Source of the DNA: Oidiodendron maius Zn
Taxonomy: Eukaryota > Ascomycota > Leotiomycetes > Myxotrichaceae
Length of the DNA: 64,000 nucleotides
NCBI GenBank assembly: GCA_000827325.1
Contig: KN832870.1
Location: 3,224,001 to 3,288,000, forward strand
Reading direction: 5' to 3'
In this document: positions 10,765-21,597 of the stretch, piece by piece
Position numbering within the stretch: the stretch's first letter is position 1
Layout of the letters: each line of letters starts with the position of its first letter
Notes under the pieces: generated by a model
Told to the model about the DNA's origin: nothing
The model's database searches: none
The model's input: the letters and a program-made list of their open reading frames with translations, nothing else
Program-made: the position numbers and the translations under genes

Positions 10765-11631
10765 CTATAACTTTAGTTGCTTCGCGAGTTGGATTCCCTC
10801 AGCTAATGCCCCAACCCGAGTATCGATAGCATACCCCTCCTTTTCTAACTTCGTACACTCTGCCCACAGGTTCTTCAGCGGGACTGTGAACACCTCGATA
10901 AACTCATTCTCTTCCAAGTTCGTCTTCAAATCATGGTTTTCTGGATTAGCCATATCGACTGTAACATGTACAATCTTGAGATTTGTATTACAGAATCCGG
11001 GATCTGAATCATATCATCATCAACTCCATTCGAACGAAGGGGTCTTGGAGACTCACCATTAAACATAATTGTACTTGTCTGGCTTGCAACCCCTACGTAT
11101 CCAGTCTCTTCTTTCAGTTCTCTTACAGCAGCTTCTTCAGCTGTCTCTCCAGCATCAATTAGGCCTGCAGGGAATTCAATAATAACCTTGTCAATCGGCG
11201 GTCGGTATTGTTTCTGCAAAATGATATCGGAACCTTGGTAACTATTCTTAGCATCCCTGTCCCTGACCAGTGCGTATCAATTGGAGAATGAGACGTACCT
11301 CCGTCCCTCTCGAGAAGTGCAATTATCCCTACACCATCGATCTCCGAGTCCTGTGGCCTTGTAGTCCTCTCCGCATGCTCCCATGTTCGTGTCTTTCCGA
11401 GGGGGTCAGTATATGTTGACCTACAATCCCACGGGTCGTCAGTCGCTGAGATACATGGCGGAGGGAGAACTAAGTGGTGTACAAGACTAGCTTCGTCCAT
11501 TCGGCATCTTGATTCTTCTGTGAAAAGCAAGGTTATATGTTAGCATGGTTGAGACGGTTGTGCGCTGGAGGAAGGAAACAGGGACGAACTAAGGCCTCGA
11601 CTTTCTGGACTTTTGCATCCCTGACGGACAT
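10765..11631 (-). CDS. YSA1: ADP-ribose pyrophosphatase, Ysa1-like Nudix hydrolase
   Basis: Five exons: 11631-11590, 11517-11483, 11420-11299, 11233-11057 and 11003-10765, totalling 615 nt and 204 residues, close to yeast Ysa1. The Nudix box is textbook: G90, E96, then R104-E-L-K-E-E-T-G111-Y, following IEFPAGLIDAGETAEEAAV. Upstream LLQKQYRPPIDKV is the family's substrate-binding segment, and TYTDPLGKTRTWE and DGVGIIAL are conserved N-terminal strands. The enzyme cleaves ADP-ribose and related ADP-sugars to AMP and ribose 5-phosphate in the cytosol. The first exon encodes only 14 residues and its donor is GTTCGT, a weak site; the third intron's branch site (GCTAAG) sits close to its acceptor. 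Tail-to-tail with another Nudix gene. Confidence 0.9.
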
Positions 11632-12502
11632 AGTAGGAGTTAGAATGAATGAATGGCGTGATATGTGCTAAATGTTGAGAGGTTCTTGAGCTCCAAGTGC
11701 TTTCTGAATGAAAGCTAGGAAAGGCGAGTCTGAAATTGGCGGGGGAAAGTCGCGTGTGAAATTGCGAAGGTGGCTGACTCCGGGCAAGTCAGAACGCAAA
11801 GGGCGGACGGCGAAATTCCTCTGAGGAGCTTTAGCTATTGCCAATTCAGAGAGTTATACTTTCATCTTATTTAGTTTTTATTTCTCTTCATTTCTTGTCT
11901 CTCTTTATTATATAGAGGGTTCTAGAAGTAATTCTACCAAATTCCAAAATTTGCCATCTTAGTAGGCGACACCAGCTTAGAACACGAGTAAAGAGGTGGC
12001 CGATCCGGCCAGAACTTTGGTGAACGAAAGTGAGCAGTTTGAAAGAGTTGCAGACGGCCAGGCTCAGCTGTGCTTCGCCGCTTATGTTGATGAGAGGGAT
12101 TTCGAAGGCTTACGGCCGGGTTTACTTAAGTCCGGCTGTGTAACAGCCACAGGTATAATAGCACATACTTGGCAATTTATATAAGTTAAATTGCAATGTA
12201 ATATTGACCTGTCGTGCGGGGTCGTTTCGCCGTAAGCTGGATTGTTGATTGAAAGTATTTTCCTGCGTAGCGAACTTGCATAAATTTGTGCGCAACAGCA
12301 GCTTCGTAGTTAGGCCTGGAGGTTTGGATGAGACCCTTTTTGAGTATTAGGAGTGATAAGGACCTGGTGGTAGCGTGATGTGTTCTAGGTAATGTATTTA
12401 ATGAATATTATACAGAAGTTCCCTAGAGGAGAATGCCGGTTAGTGCTAACCGCAATCATGACATGCTTCCTGGGATTTGATTATCTCCACAATAAAATAG
12501 GC
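11632..12502. other. Intergenic, no gene seen
   Basis: Spacer between the Ysa1-like start and the 3' end of the Ppn2-like gene. It is A+T-rich with a TATATAGAGGG stretch near 11910. No frame with a recognisable motif, no RNA gene. Confidence 0.45.
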
Positions 12503-13626
12503 CTATTTCGACCTGCCCTCCTGACAATCAGTTTGAACAAGACTGAGCTGGTACCCAGACTCCCCGCCTTCAATGATTACAGCTGTTAGATGTCCACCTT
12601 TTACACATCCAGTGTCAATACCTATACTGTATGGCTCTCTTTGCAGTCCTCGTTTTGAGTCATGTCCATATATGACAGTCATTCTTTCATTTCTCGGGAG
12701 ATTCTTTTGATAGTCATTCCAAGTCTAGATACATTAGAAAATTGTAATAAGAGGCCATAAATAAAGTTACATACCTTTATCCACGCTTCACCCACGTGTC
12801 CATCACTAGGCTCGCCATTCTTTGATATCGTCCTCATATTCATCGCCATATAGGAGTCCTGCTCTTGCAGCTTCACTCCAGGCTCTAGCCCGGCGTGAAC
12901 AACCACAACCTCTCCCATGTCTCCCAACTTGCCAATGCGCAAGATTATCGGGCTGTTTTGCAGCCATTGAATGCGCTCCTCCCCGAGAAGTGTTGCCAGA
13001 GCGCGGTCCTTAGAATCCCGGTGACTAGAAGTCCCGCCATCAGAGTAATACTTTCCCCTTTGAAACTCATCACCGGGAGGTGGTACCTTGAATAGGCCAT
13101 TATTAACCGACATTGCTGTGTGAGCGACGATAATTCGATGCTCGTGATTCCCTCGTACAGCCGAAGCACCCAACTTTATGGCCAAGTCCACAACTCCCAA
13201 TGAGTCTGGACCCTTGGCAATCATATCTCCCGCAAGGATCAAATGGTCTCTCTGCTCATTGAACTGAACTTTATCCAGCAACGCGTTTAACTCGTGCTGC
13301 ATTCCATGAACGTCGCCCACTATTATCAGTCGACCAGACTCGCCGTGATTTCCTGTCTTAGGAATGTGTTTCGCAGGCAGGTCAAGAATTCGTATCCTAT
13401 CGGAAGAGGAAGCCGGTATACTTTGCTCTGTTTCGCTGTTCTCGTCCAAATTCTCGTTGTAGGATGCTTCATGCATGATGTCAGAAGCTCGGAACTTGAC
13501 AACGGCAAGGTACAATGCCCACGACAATAGCATAATAATCCCCAGGTATAGAAACATTTTCCATCTTGATTGCGGTTTTGGAACCCGGCCGTCCATCTTC
13601 GACTTCAGTGTGGACGGCATAGGCAA
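12503..13626 (-). CDS. Membrane-anchored PPP-type metallophosphatase, Ppn2-like
   Basis: Two exons (13626-12775 and 12724-12503) give 357 residues. After a basic N-terminus there is one membrane span at about residues 24-44, then a phosphoesterase domain with GDVHG (104-108), GDMIAKGPDS (133-142), RGNHEHR (158-164), VVHAGLEPG (243-250) and YGHDSKRG in exon 2. These supply the Asp, His and Asn ligands of a two-metal site. Domain order and the single anchor match yeast Ppn2 (YNL217W), a zinc-dependent vacuolar endopolyphosphatase; bacterial ApaH-type phosphatases share the fold. The likely role is cutting polyphosphate in the vacuole lumen as a type II membrane protein. Specificity is inferred from family resemblance. 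An alternative start is the Met at residue 11. Confidence 0.85.
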
Positions 13627-14422
13627 GTCGCATGTATCCGATTGTCTTGCTGGACAATAGAGCTGGGGCGATGGATTGTCGAAAGATTACAAGACCGTGT
13701 CTCGTTTCCTTCCCAGATACAACTTAGTGGCGTGAAATACGGTGCCTTCAATGGCCCCTTGTGAGAGATTAAGGATTATCATTCTATCTAAAGTGTGCGG
13801 ATGTCATGGACTGCGACATGACGTTGATGTCGTGTGGGGTAGTCACGTGAGAAATTGCCGAGTCCAGCCAATGTCTGGGGCGTCTGGAGCTTCAATATTT
13901 ATACTTCACTACTCTATAGAGTATTAGTTAATCTTGAGCAGAGGTCAGGTAATGCGCAGGTTGTAGTCAGATATCAAGGTGAAACTCAGTTATATTGACT
14001 ATTGAGTAATGCAGAGACAACTAATGAGCACAGATACGCTGGAGTAAGGACCCCTCTATATAGACCTATTTAGTCTCTTACTGACTCACATGAATCCTCT
14101 GAATCCTGGATCCTGAATCCTGGAGGACGTGTAATATGTGCTCGAGGACCTAGTCAATAGTTAATAAGTCGGGAAAAATGACTAAACAGGAGGAAAGCTT
14201 AAGTATAATCTACCTTTCCAGTTGGCGGGTCGCATTTAAATATACCGACCTCTATAGATAAGTCTACTGCCTGCATGCTTTTATATTGCAGTATAGTAGG
14301 TTTCTTGGCGCTTGTCCACCTACCAAAAAACGCAGCGCTAAAGGTCATCGATCTGTGCCTTAGTTGCCTTGGCGCCCTTTGCTGTTTTCACTGCAATGCC
14401 GAATAAGGCCTTACTCTGTGAT
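13627..14422. other. Gene-poor spacer with a short degenerate repeat
   Basis: Upstream region of the Ppn2-like gene running into the decayed regulator. No intact frame. At 14092-14126 four imperfect copies of GAATCCT occur close together. At 14340-14430 the minus strand has a short open run ending in KAQIDDL before a stop; it could be the tail of an unidentified gene or mobile element, but the evidence is too slight to call. Confidence 0.35.
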
Positions 14423-15975
14423 TTAGTGCTGCGATAAATCGCTCTCGATCCAGTAGGCTATCTCTCTTTCCATGTGCGGAGGGCCTATATTCGTGGGATA
14501 GAAGGTGGTAGGATATTGGCACGTTGGACATGGTCGTTTAATGTTTTTGATAAGGTCGATGCAAGTATTTATTGTGAGCAAAGTCGTATTTAAAGCGACT
14601 TCTACTTCGGGGTGACTTTGCAAGCAAGATAGAATTCGTTAAGCTTCATCAGCCAAAGTTGTAACCCTGAGACATCTTCCACATCAACATAATAACGAAG
14701 AATAAATTTCGTAACGACAGAGAGTAGTTCTGTTGCCTCTATAGCGTATGCGAAACTTCCGATGGGTTCTTCACGGGATACAGCTGCTGTGTCTGTAGAG
14801 AACGCATTGGAGTCCTCGGGAGGGACTTCGATTGTCTAGAATTTCCAACAAAAAAAAAGGTGTCTGAACCTGCTCTGCCTTCTTCCAATATATGCCATCA
14901 TATGGTAATCTTCGCTGAGCATCAATATTTGACAGATTTGTATTCAAGCTCATTCGATTAGCTCTCCGCCATAAAGTATGATGGCCTTGGAAAGTATTCG
15001 ACGGCTCTTGTTACTGAACCGACAATTGGCCAGCAAGGTGGAACTTTGCTGCTTCCAATCTAAGGTATATAGAGTCAACGATCTGGCCATGAATATTTGA
15101 GCATCAGAAATCAAATCATATCAACAGCAATTAATACTAAGCTTGCACTGTTTCAAAAGAAGAAATTTCCATGCTCCGACGGATAACATTCTGTTAACAC
15201 TGCTCCGCGTACTCTCGCGGGTGTTAGGCCCAGGCTCATTTGAGAACCGTGCCATGACTGCAACAATACCGTCAAGAATCAGCGTCACCCCTTCTGAAGG
15301 CTGACGGTTCTGCACTCTCTTGCGGAATGAGGTCTGGTGGATGATTGGAGTCCACAGATATAGGATTCAAAAATATAAACCTAGCAAAGTATCAATCATA
15401 TCTGATGGCGATAATCACACTTGGATATCTCTAGCATGATCAAGGCTTATTTTCCTTTATTTGTTCTTACAGAGACCAAGGCTGGACTGTTTCTGCTTTG
15501 CAAAAGTCCGTGCTTTGCTTCGTTAGAGTGCGATTTCCATCTCTCTGGGCAGATGATAGTAGGTATGCTTGCTTCAATCGGTCGGATCGGGAGGAGAGAT
15601 TCTCATTTTCAGGAATAGGGGTAGGGGTATATGTCGCAACCGGCACATACTGCAGTGCTTGCTGTAACAAAAGACTCTGGCCCAAGAACATGTTTTCAAG
15701 CGTGTCTTGAGTACAATTAGATTTTAGACTGGTAATTCCTAGCCGCAAAATGGAATAATACCAATCCGTTGGATCATCTCATCGATGACCCGGAGTTTCA
15801 CTCCTGACTTCAACCTCCTGTCATTATATTGACACTCAACACCTGGACATTATTTCGTCAGGATTCATTTGCATTGGTGGCCGGTCACAAAAATGTGTGA
15901 TTCACTTGATCCCTTGCATTGGAGGTATGGTTGGCTCCTTGAGCATTTTGCTTTTCTCCGCGACATGATACACAT
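14423..15975 (-). pseudogene. Decayed Zn2Cys6 transcription factor
   Basis: Pieces of a fungal regulator lie in order on the minus strand but in shifting frames. At about 15975-15890 is a damaged Zn2Cys6 motif, MCIMSRRKAKCSRSQPYLQC: the RRKxKC core and SRxQP are there, but two cysteines read Ser and Tyr. At 15750-15467 is a linker-like stretch. At about 15360-15121 is the start of the fungal-specific domain (PF04082 type): LWTPIIHQTSFRKRV, then ILDGIVAVMARFSNEP. At about 14990-14850 is RRLPYDGIYWKKAEQVQTPF. At 14805-14640 is GSFAYAIEATELLSVVTKF and LQLWLMKLNEF, and at 14623-14423 the C-terminal part. Frame changes follow a T9 run near 14855 and near 14630, and no intron rescues them. Its target genes are unknown. 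Confidence 0.65.
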
Positions 15976-18341
15976 CTTCGAGCTTATTTAGCTGCGAGAA
16001 TTGACCAGGCTCTAGGTCATGTATAAGCTGGATTCTCCTCCGCTGCCTCTACCTTAGTTGCAACCACGCTGCCCTCATTGCCCCAAGTATCATCCTCAAG
16101 TGCAGCAAACGCCATCTTGAACAAAGGATAAAATGTTCATTCAAGCTCAAGCCTGTATGGCGGTACATGACGATCAGGACGTTAGAATGCATGCATATCG
16201 CCGGCTGTGCGGACAATCTGCGGGGTTGAGATGCCCGTTATTGCGAAGCTCCCCTTGTATCGGAAGAATTCAGACGCCGACGATCTACAAATGCGGGCCG
16301 AAGATAAGGTAGCTGCAATATTTCCAGCGCCTACGTTACATTATGGCGTACACCATGTTGTAGGTTAATTAGCTTAAGAGCTAGGGGTTAGAGGTTCAGC
16401 TGAGCAGAAAATGCGGGGGCTGCTCTCTTCTCGTTTGTTGTATCAACGCAAGAACATTGACATGGGCAGCAAGGGAAAGGTTTCTTTCCAAACGAGTCTC
16501 GACTGTAACTCAACATGGCACAAATTATCGATCTAGGCAACGATTTGTCCTTGATTCCTTTTAATATCACTTGCAAGTCTCGCATCTCGCAACAGAGCTT
16601 TCTTTGAAAGTTCCCGGATGCAATGTGGAGCTGCTATCATAACTAAACGCATGGGGAGGGAGTGGTGTCACTTTCTCGATTATGTATCGTCCGTATAGTT
16701 TCCTCGCATTTCCATTCGAAGGGACATTTGATTACACGAATAATACGGACGTAAATGACCATAGGGTAATGATAATTAGCTTTAGGCTATTAAAGAGATA
16801 AATTCACCATAGTTTGCGGTAACGTGTTCAGCAAGATAGCACTTCCAACCTCTTTAGAACTTCTTTTTTACGCACTGAATTTGTGACATGTCTATTCACA
16901 TGACAGCTTCAACGTTCATCTTCTGCTCCCATTGCCTTACATATCTTGTGAAAATGGCCGTTTTAAATCTCGGGGAGTCTGCAGAAAGGCCGTAGTGCAG
17001 TTGCTAAAGGCAGAGCAGACTTCCCATACAACTTAAAATTTAGCATTAGTGTATCGAGAAATTCTTAAATCTCACCATCGCCATCCTCATAGGTATCTAA
17101 AACATCAAATATATGTAGGCTGCGTGGAGGGCTCCAGTATATCTGGTTTTACAGCGAAGCTGTAACGAGCAACCTCCATTTCCCGGGAGTCGACAGACAT
17201 CTGCACTCAAAATTTTTGCCACGCGGGTTGTGACTTGGCCTATGCCATAGTGCATGAGGGAATCTCGCCAATCGGCTTGGCCTTTGAAACTTTCTTTCCC
17301 CAATCTGCATGCCGGGCACTTACCTAGGCTTCATGGGGACGGTTACGGAGGCACGAGGAGCATGGCGGTTCGGCCAGCTTTCCAGAACAGGAAATGCTGC
17401 TCGTAGAATTTGCTACTGTATGCATCATATTCTTCTTGTATGACACAGCTGTACTCCGATCATGAAACTAGGCGCCAACTAAGCGCGTAAGAAGTTTAAT
17501 AATATTTTCTTCACTGCTCGCCTTGTATATCCAGTAGGATCAGTTTTGAGTGCTTATCCTCGGTAAGAGATGGATCGCTTAAGATTATAAGGGTAGTCTC
17601 CTTAAACATGATCAGACGCCGACTCTGTTTCAGTCCTCCGTGATAACTGGCCAAAGCTACCAAGCTACAACGAGCTACAGGACCCTAAAATTTCGTATTT
17701 CATATCTTTGGAGTCAGGTGGGTATATCGGCCCGTTTGTCGGCCACCAGCCAGATCGGCAACCCAAACATTCTGAAGCTTCCAAACGCCGATATGCAGGA
17801 CTACTACGTAGCATCAATTGATTGCGGGGTTAAAGTTCAGTATCATAGTTGCCGCTGTTCCTGAGCACCTGTCGTGGAGAGTCATTAGCCCCGAGACGCC
17901 TGTGGCCTGTTTCAATGCTACCGAAAGCGGCGCCAGGCCAACGGGGTGGTCTGACGGTATATCCACCAATTGAACGCTATCGATGGGAGCAATCCACAAG
18001 TATTTGCTTGTCAGGGACTCGTACTAACAGCATTACTCTTTTGGGAAGAGCTGTGCCAGGGGAGCAACCGGCGAGCTGGTCCGCCCTTATGCCGCAACAC
18101 CGTTGCGGGGCTGTTCGAAAGCTTCCTTGAAACAATTCCACGAATGATGAATCAATTAGTTGATAATATCAGATCAGGAATGCTGTTCAGCTTCATGGTG
18201 TAGAAGCAAGTATATATATCTTCGTCCCGCCCCCCTTGAGCATGGAGGTTTTTTTTCTCATTCCCAACAATCAGTCCTCCTCTTCGTCATATACTTCTGC
18301 TTTAAACATAAGTCCGTCGACTTCCTGGCTATACCAACAAA
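15976..18341. other. Gene-poor tract, one possible relic
   Basis: No intact gene is visible on either strand. On the minus strand between about 16330 and 16005, one frame reads peptide-like sequence across two stops, including YKGSFAITGISTPQIVRTA, VPPYRLELE and TWGNEGSVVATKVEAAEE, which looks like a decayed gene that I cannot name. Short frames at 16388-16585, 17097-17303 and 17849-18203 have no motifs. The last few hundred bases are the promoter of the PL7 gene, with a TATATATAT run at about 18212. Confidence 0.4.
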
Positions 18342-19079
18342 ATGTCTGCTCTATCAGCACTCCTTCTCCTCGTTCCTCTTGCCATCCCCGTTGCATCTCT
18401 GAATCCAAGTTGTGCGCCAGGAGGCAATTTCGATCTGAGCCCATGGCAGCTTCAGCTGCCGATTGGGAGCGCTGGCGACCCAACAACCATCTCCTCCTCC
18501 AGCCTTGAGGGCTGCTCCGGCTACGAGAACTTCTCCTACTTCTTCACTGAGAGTGGTGATGGTGCTTTGGTTATGAAAGTCCCCGGGTCTCCAGCCTCCT
18601 CCGGCTGCGTCACCACGGCAAACAGCCAACATTGCCGCACTGAGCTGAGAGAATCAAACAGTTGGAGCCCGAATAATGCGGTAAACAGGCTCAGCGTCTC
18701 CCTGGCTGTAGAGGTACCAGATAATAGCGGGTATGGAACCGTCATCGGCCAAGTCCATATCGACGATAGCGTCTCGACCAAGCCAGTTTGCGAGCTGTAC
18801 TATAGCACTGCAGGAGAGCTGACGATGGGCGTTGAGCAGACACGATCTGGAGGAGACGAGGTCATGACAAAGATTGGAAATGTTCCGGTTGGCACTGCCT
18901 TCTCGTATGAGATTATCTACGAGAAAAATGTCCTGAGCGTGTCCATCAATGGCGGGTCTGCGAAGACTCTCAGCACCTACAGCTTGGATGCGCCATTGAG
19001 CTATTTCAAAGCCGGAAACTACAACCAAGGCAGTGATGCATCCGATGTGCACTTCTTCTCGATCTCTATATCTCACTGA
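18342..19079 (+). CDS. Secreted polysaccharide lyase family 7 (alginate lyase fold)
   Basis: Single exon, 245 residues. A clean signal peptide (ALLLLVPLAIPVAS) ends near residue 19. The mature protein is one PL7 jelly-roll domain with all three signature blocks: CRTELRES at 98-105 (catalytic-groove Arg and Glu), GQVHI at 136-140 (the Q-I/V-H motif with the His used in beta-elimination), and YFKAGNYNQ at 221-229 (catalytic Tyr). Length and layout are typical of fungal PL7 proteins. Family members cleave alginate, or in some subfamilies other uronic-acid polymers, by beta-elimination; substrate cannot be fixed from sequence, and QVH rather than QIH is a known variant. It would act outside the cell. 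A tannase-family gene follows on the same strand after 738 bp. Confidence 0.92.
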   Translation: MSALSALLLLVPLAIPVASLNPSCAPGGNFDLSPWQLQLPIGSAGDPTTISSSSLEGCSGYENFSYFFTESGDGALVMKVPGSPASSGCVTTANSQHCRTELRESNSWSPNNAVNRLSVSLAVEVPDNSGYGTVIGQVHIDDSVSTKPVCELYYSTAGELTMGVEQTRSGGDEVMTKIGNVPVGTAFSYEIIYEKNVLSVSINGGSAKTLSTYSLDAPLSYFKAGNYNQGSDASDVHFFSISISH

Positions 19080-19817
19080 GAGCCTTAACCTTCGGCAGAG
19101 GAGATAAGTTCATGCAGGCGGCGTGATCAGAGCATTCTTATATTGCGATCCAGTTACGCCCGAGACACGCTGGTTCGATCAAGACAGGGGTCGAGATACT
19201 GAGTTGTCGGTTCTGTGAAGATAATTTTCTGTCTATATATTTTGGGTGTCTTACCCGTACATATTATGAATTCACGAAACTATCTGCATACGCTAGGCAG
19301 CCCCACGTATTAAATGTGGCCGGTAGATGCGCGCTCCCAGTAGATACCCAAATAGATACCTCGGTTTCCGAGAAGCATAAAAGGATAGTTAAAAAGATCT
19401 GAACGTCACTGTGAGTTTTTTTTTTGTTTTTTTGAGACAAGTCTTAAAAGGCAGTAGACACAATCTGAACGGTTGAGAGTAAGATATTACTCTAGCGGGG
19501 CAGATTTTTTATCCCAACCTACCATACCCTGGTAGCGTTTCGTCGGATTTACTTTATGGCATAACATCAATCAAGTACCTAATATTCTTCGTGTAAGTTA
19601 TTTAAAGATAAATGGCAATATTGTTAGATTTGTATGCGCTCGATAAATTTGAGCGATAGGAAAAGATAGGAAAAGATCGGCTCGTTTCGCTAGATAGACG
19701 TTTTACATCCCAAAACTACAGAACATGCTTTTGGCCGACTCACCATTCCAAGAGGATATTTCGCAGCGTGCTTCTCGCATGGATCCAATGAATTTTCCAA
19801 ATAAATAAAGACTACCT
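19080..19817. other. Spacer between PL7 and tannase genes
   Basis: A+T-rich region holding the PL7 3' end and the tannase promoter. It contains a T-rich run around 19415-19435. No gene or repeat is recognised. Confidence 0.5.
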
Positions 19818-21597
19818 ATGTTTCTAATGCACTTGTACCACTTTCAGGCCATTCTGATAGTATTTGCACTCAACCTTCCTTCCGCGACATGTGGTTATAT
19901 TGAGTATCATGGTTCACATTTTCGAAAGGCATGCTCCGTCTTTGAGCCAGCACAATACGTCGCAAATGCTACAGTTACAGTACATGAATTCGTAGCCGCT
20001 GGAACTACACTGCAATTTCCCGACAACGACCCAAGCTGTGCCCGGTCCAACCAAACGGTATCCGTAGACCTCTGCCGGGTCGCTTTGAATATCAGCACCT
20101 CCAGCAGGTCAGGAGTTATTTTTGAGGGCTGGTTCCCAGAGAACTGGGCTGGGCGCTTTCTGGCGACAGGGAATGGAGGAATTGACGGATGTATAAAATA
20201 TGAGGATGTGAATTATGGTGCAGCAAATGGATTCTCGACTGTGGGCTCCAATAACGGCCACAATGGAACTGGAGGAAGCTCGTTTTATCTCAATGATGAT
20301 GTTATAGAAGACTACGTTTGGCGATCGTGAGAGTTGATGCCCCATTTGATGAATTTCCTGACGAATCAACAGTCTACATGTCATTACTGAAGTGGGAAAG
20401 AACCTCACAAATGCGTTCTACCCTTCTCCATTTGTACGCTCATACTACCTTGGTTGTTCTGGCGGAGGTAGGCAAGGAGTGAAGGCGGCGGAAATGTTTC
20501 CTCAAGACTTCGATGGTATAGTCGCTGGAGCTCCAGCTGTTAACTTCAACAATTTGACATCCTGGCGGGCCTCATTTTTTGCTAAAACGGGAGCCTCGTC
20601 TTCCCCAAATTTCATATCTGCGGATATTTGGTCCGAATTGATTCACAATGAAGTTCTTCGTCAGTGCGATGCTATCGATGGTGTAGCAGATGGAATCATC
20701 GAAAACCCGAGGATGTGCGACTTCCGACCAGAGGAATTGATTTGCGCGGCAGGTAATGCTACTCAAGACTGCTTGAGCGCAGCTCAGGTGCAAATTGTGA
20801 AAGAAGTCTTCAGTCCTCTGTACGGATCCAGCGGGGAGCTTGCTTTTCCTGCCATGCAAGTAGGGAGTGAGGTACTAGCCGTACAAAAGCTGTATGCTGG
20901 AGCGCCCTTCCCGTATTCATTGGTAGGGTCTCAGCGCATATCAACGGCAAAATAATAACACTGACTCTCGTTATAGGATTGGTTTCGCTATGTGGTCTAT
21001 AACGACGACTTCTTTGATGATTCAGCTTTCGGTGTGGCTGACATTACAGCTGCACAGGCCCTGAACCCGTTCAATGTACAGTCATACCCCTCGGATCTTA
21101 GCAAATTTGCCTCTCATAATGGAAAACTTCTCATGTACCATGGACAGCAAGATAATCAGATCACATCATTTAGCTCAGAAAGATTTTATAATCACCTGGC
21201 GCGGGGCATGACTATGCAGTCCCCGCAAATCGACAATTTTCTCCGCTTCTTCCGGATCAGCGGCATGTTCCACTGCAATGCCGGTCCAGGGGCTTGGATG
21301 ATCGGGCAGGCGAGCAGCGGAGCGACCGGCTTCGATCCGGAAAGTAATGTGCTCGCTGCCATTGTGCGATGGGTGGAGCAAGGTGTTGCACCTGATACGA
21401 TTGAGGGGACAAAATTTGTAGGTGATGTGAAGGCGAATGGGGTCGAAAGGAAGAGGAAGCACTGCCGCTACCCATACACGAATACCTATGTCGGAGGCAA
21501 TTCCAGTCTGCTGGAGAGCTGGCAGTGCATCCAGGATCCCTTGGGTATCACCTTGAGTGATGAGCACGATATAGAGAGAGAGAGGTGGGAAAAGTAA
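19818..21597 (+). CDS. Secreted tannase/feruloyl esterase family protein
   Basis: Three exons (19818-20326, 20373-20922, 20977-21597) give 559 residues. A hydrophobic signal sequence (AILIVFALNLPSATCG) is near the N-terminus. The family's serine-hydrolase centre is complete: the nucleophile in YYLGCSGGGRQG (Ser199, next to Cys198), the acid in YHGQQDNQI (about Asp412), and the His in MFHCNAGPGAW (about His452, followed by Cys453). This is the CS-D-HC arrangement, where a disulfide joins the residues beside Ser and His. RFLATGNGGIDGC and VAGAPAVNF are further family blocks, and several N-glycosylation sites are present. Members hydrolyse gallate esters in tannins or feruloyl esters in plant cell walls; which one cannot be read here. 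Extracellular. Confidence 0.92.

Noticed and set aside
14340-14430. End of a transposase
   Set aside because: The short tail (KAQIDDL) and surrounding sequence gave no transposase motif or terminal inverted repeats, so no mobile element is claimed.
15467-15748. 93-codon minus-strand frame as a separate gene
   Set aside because: It fits better as the linker segment of the decayed Zn2Cys6 regulator around it.
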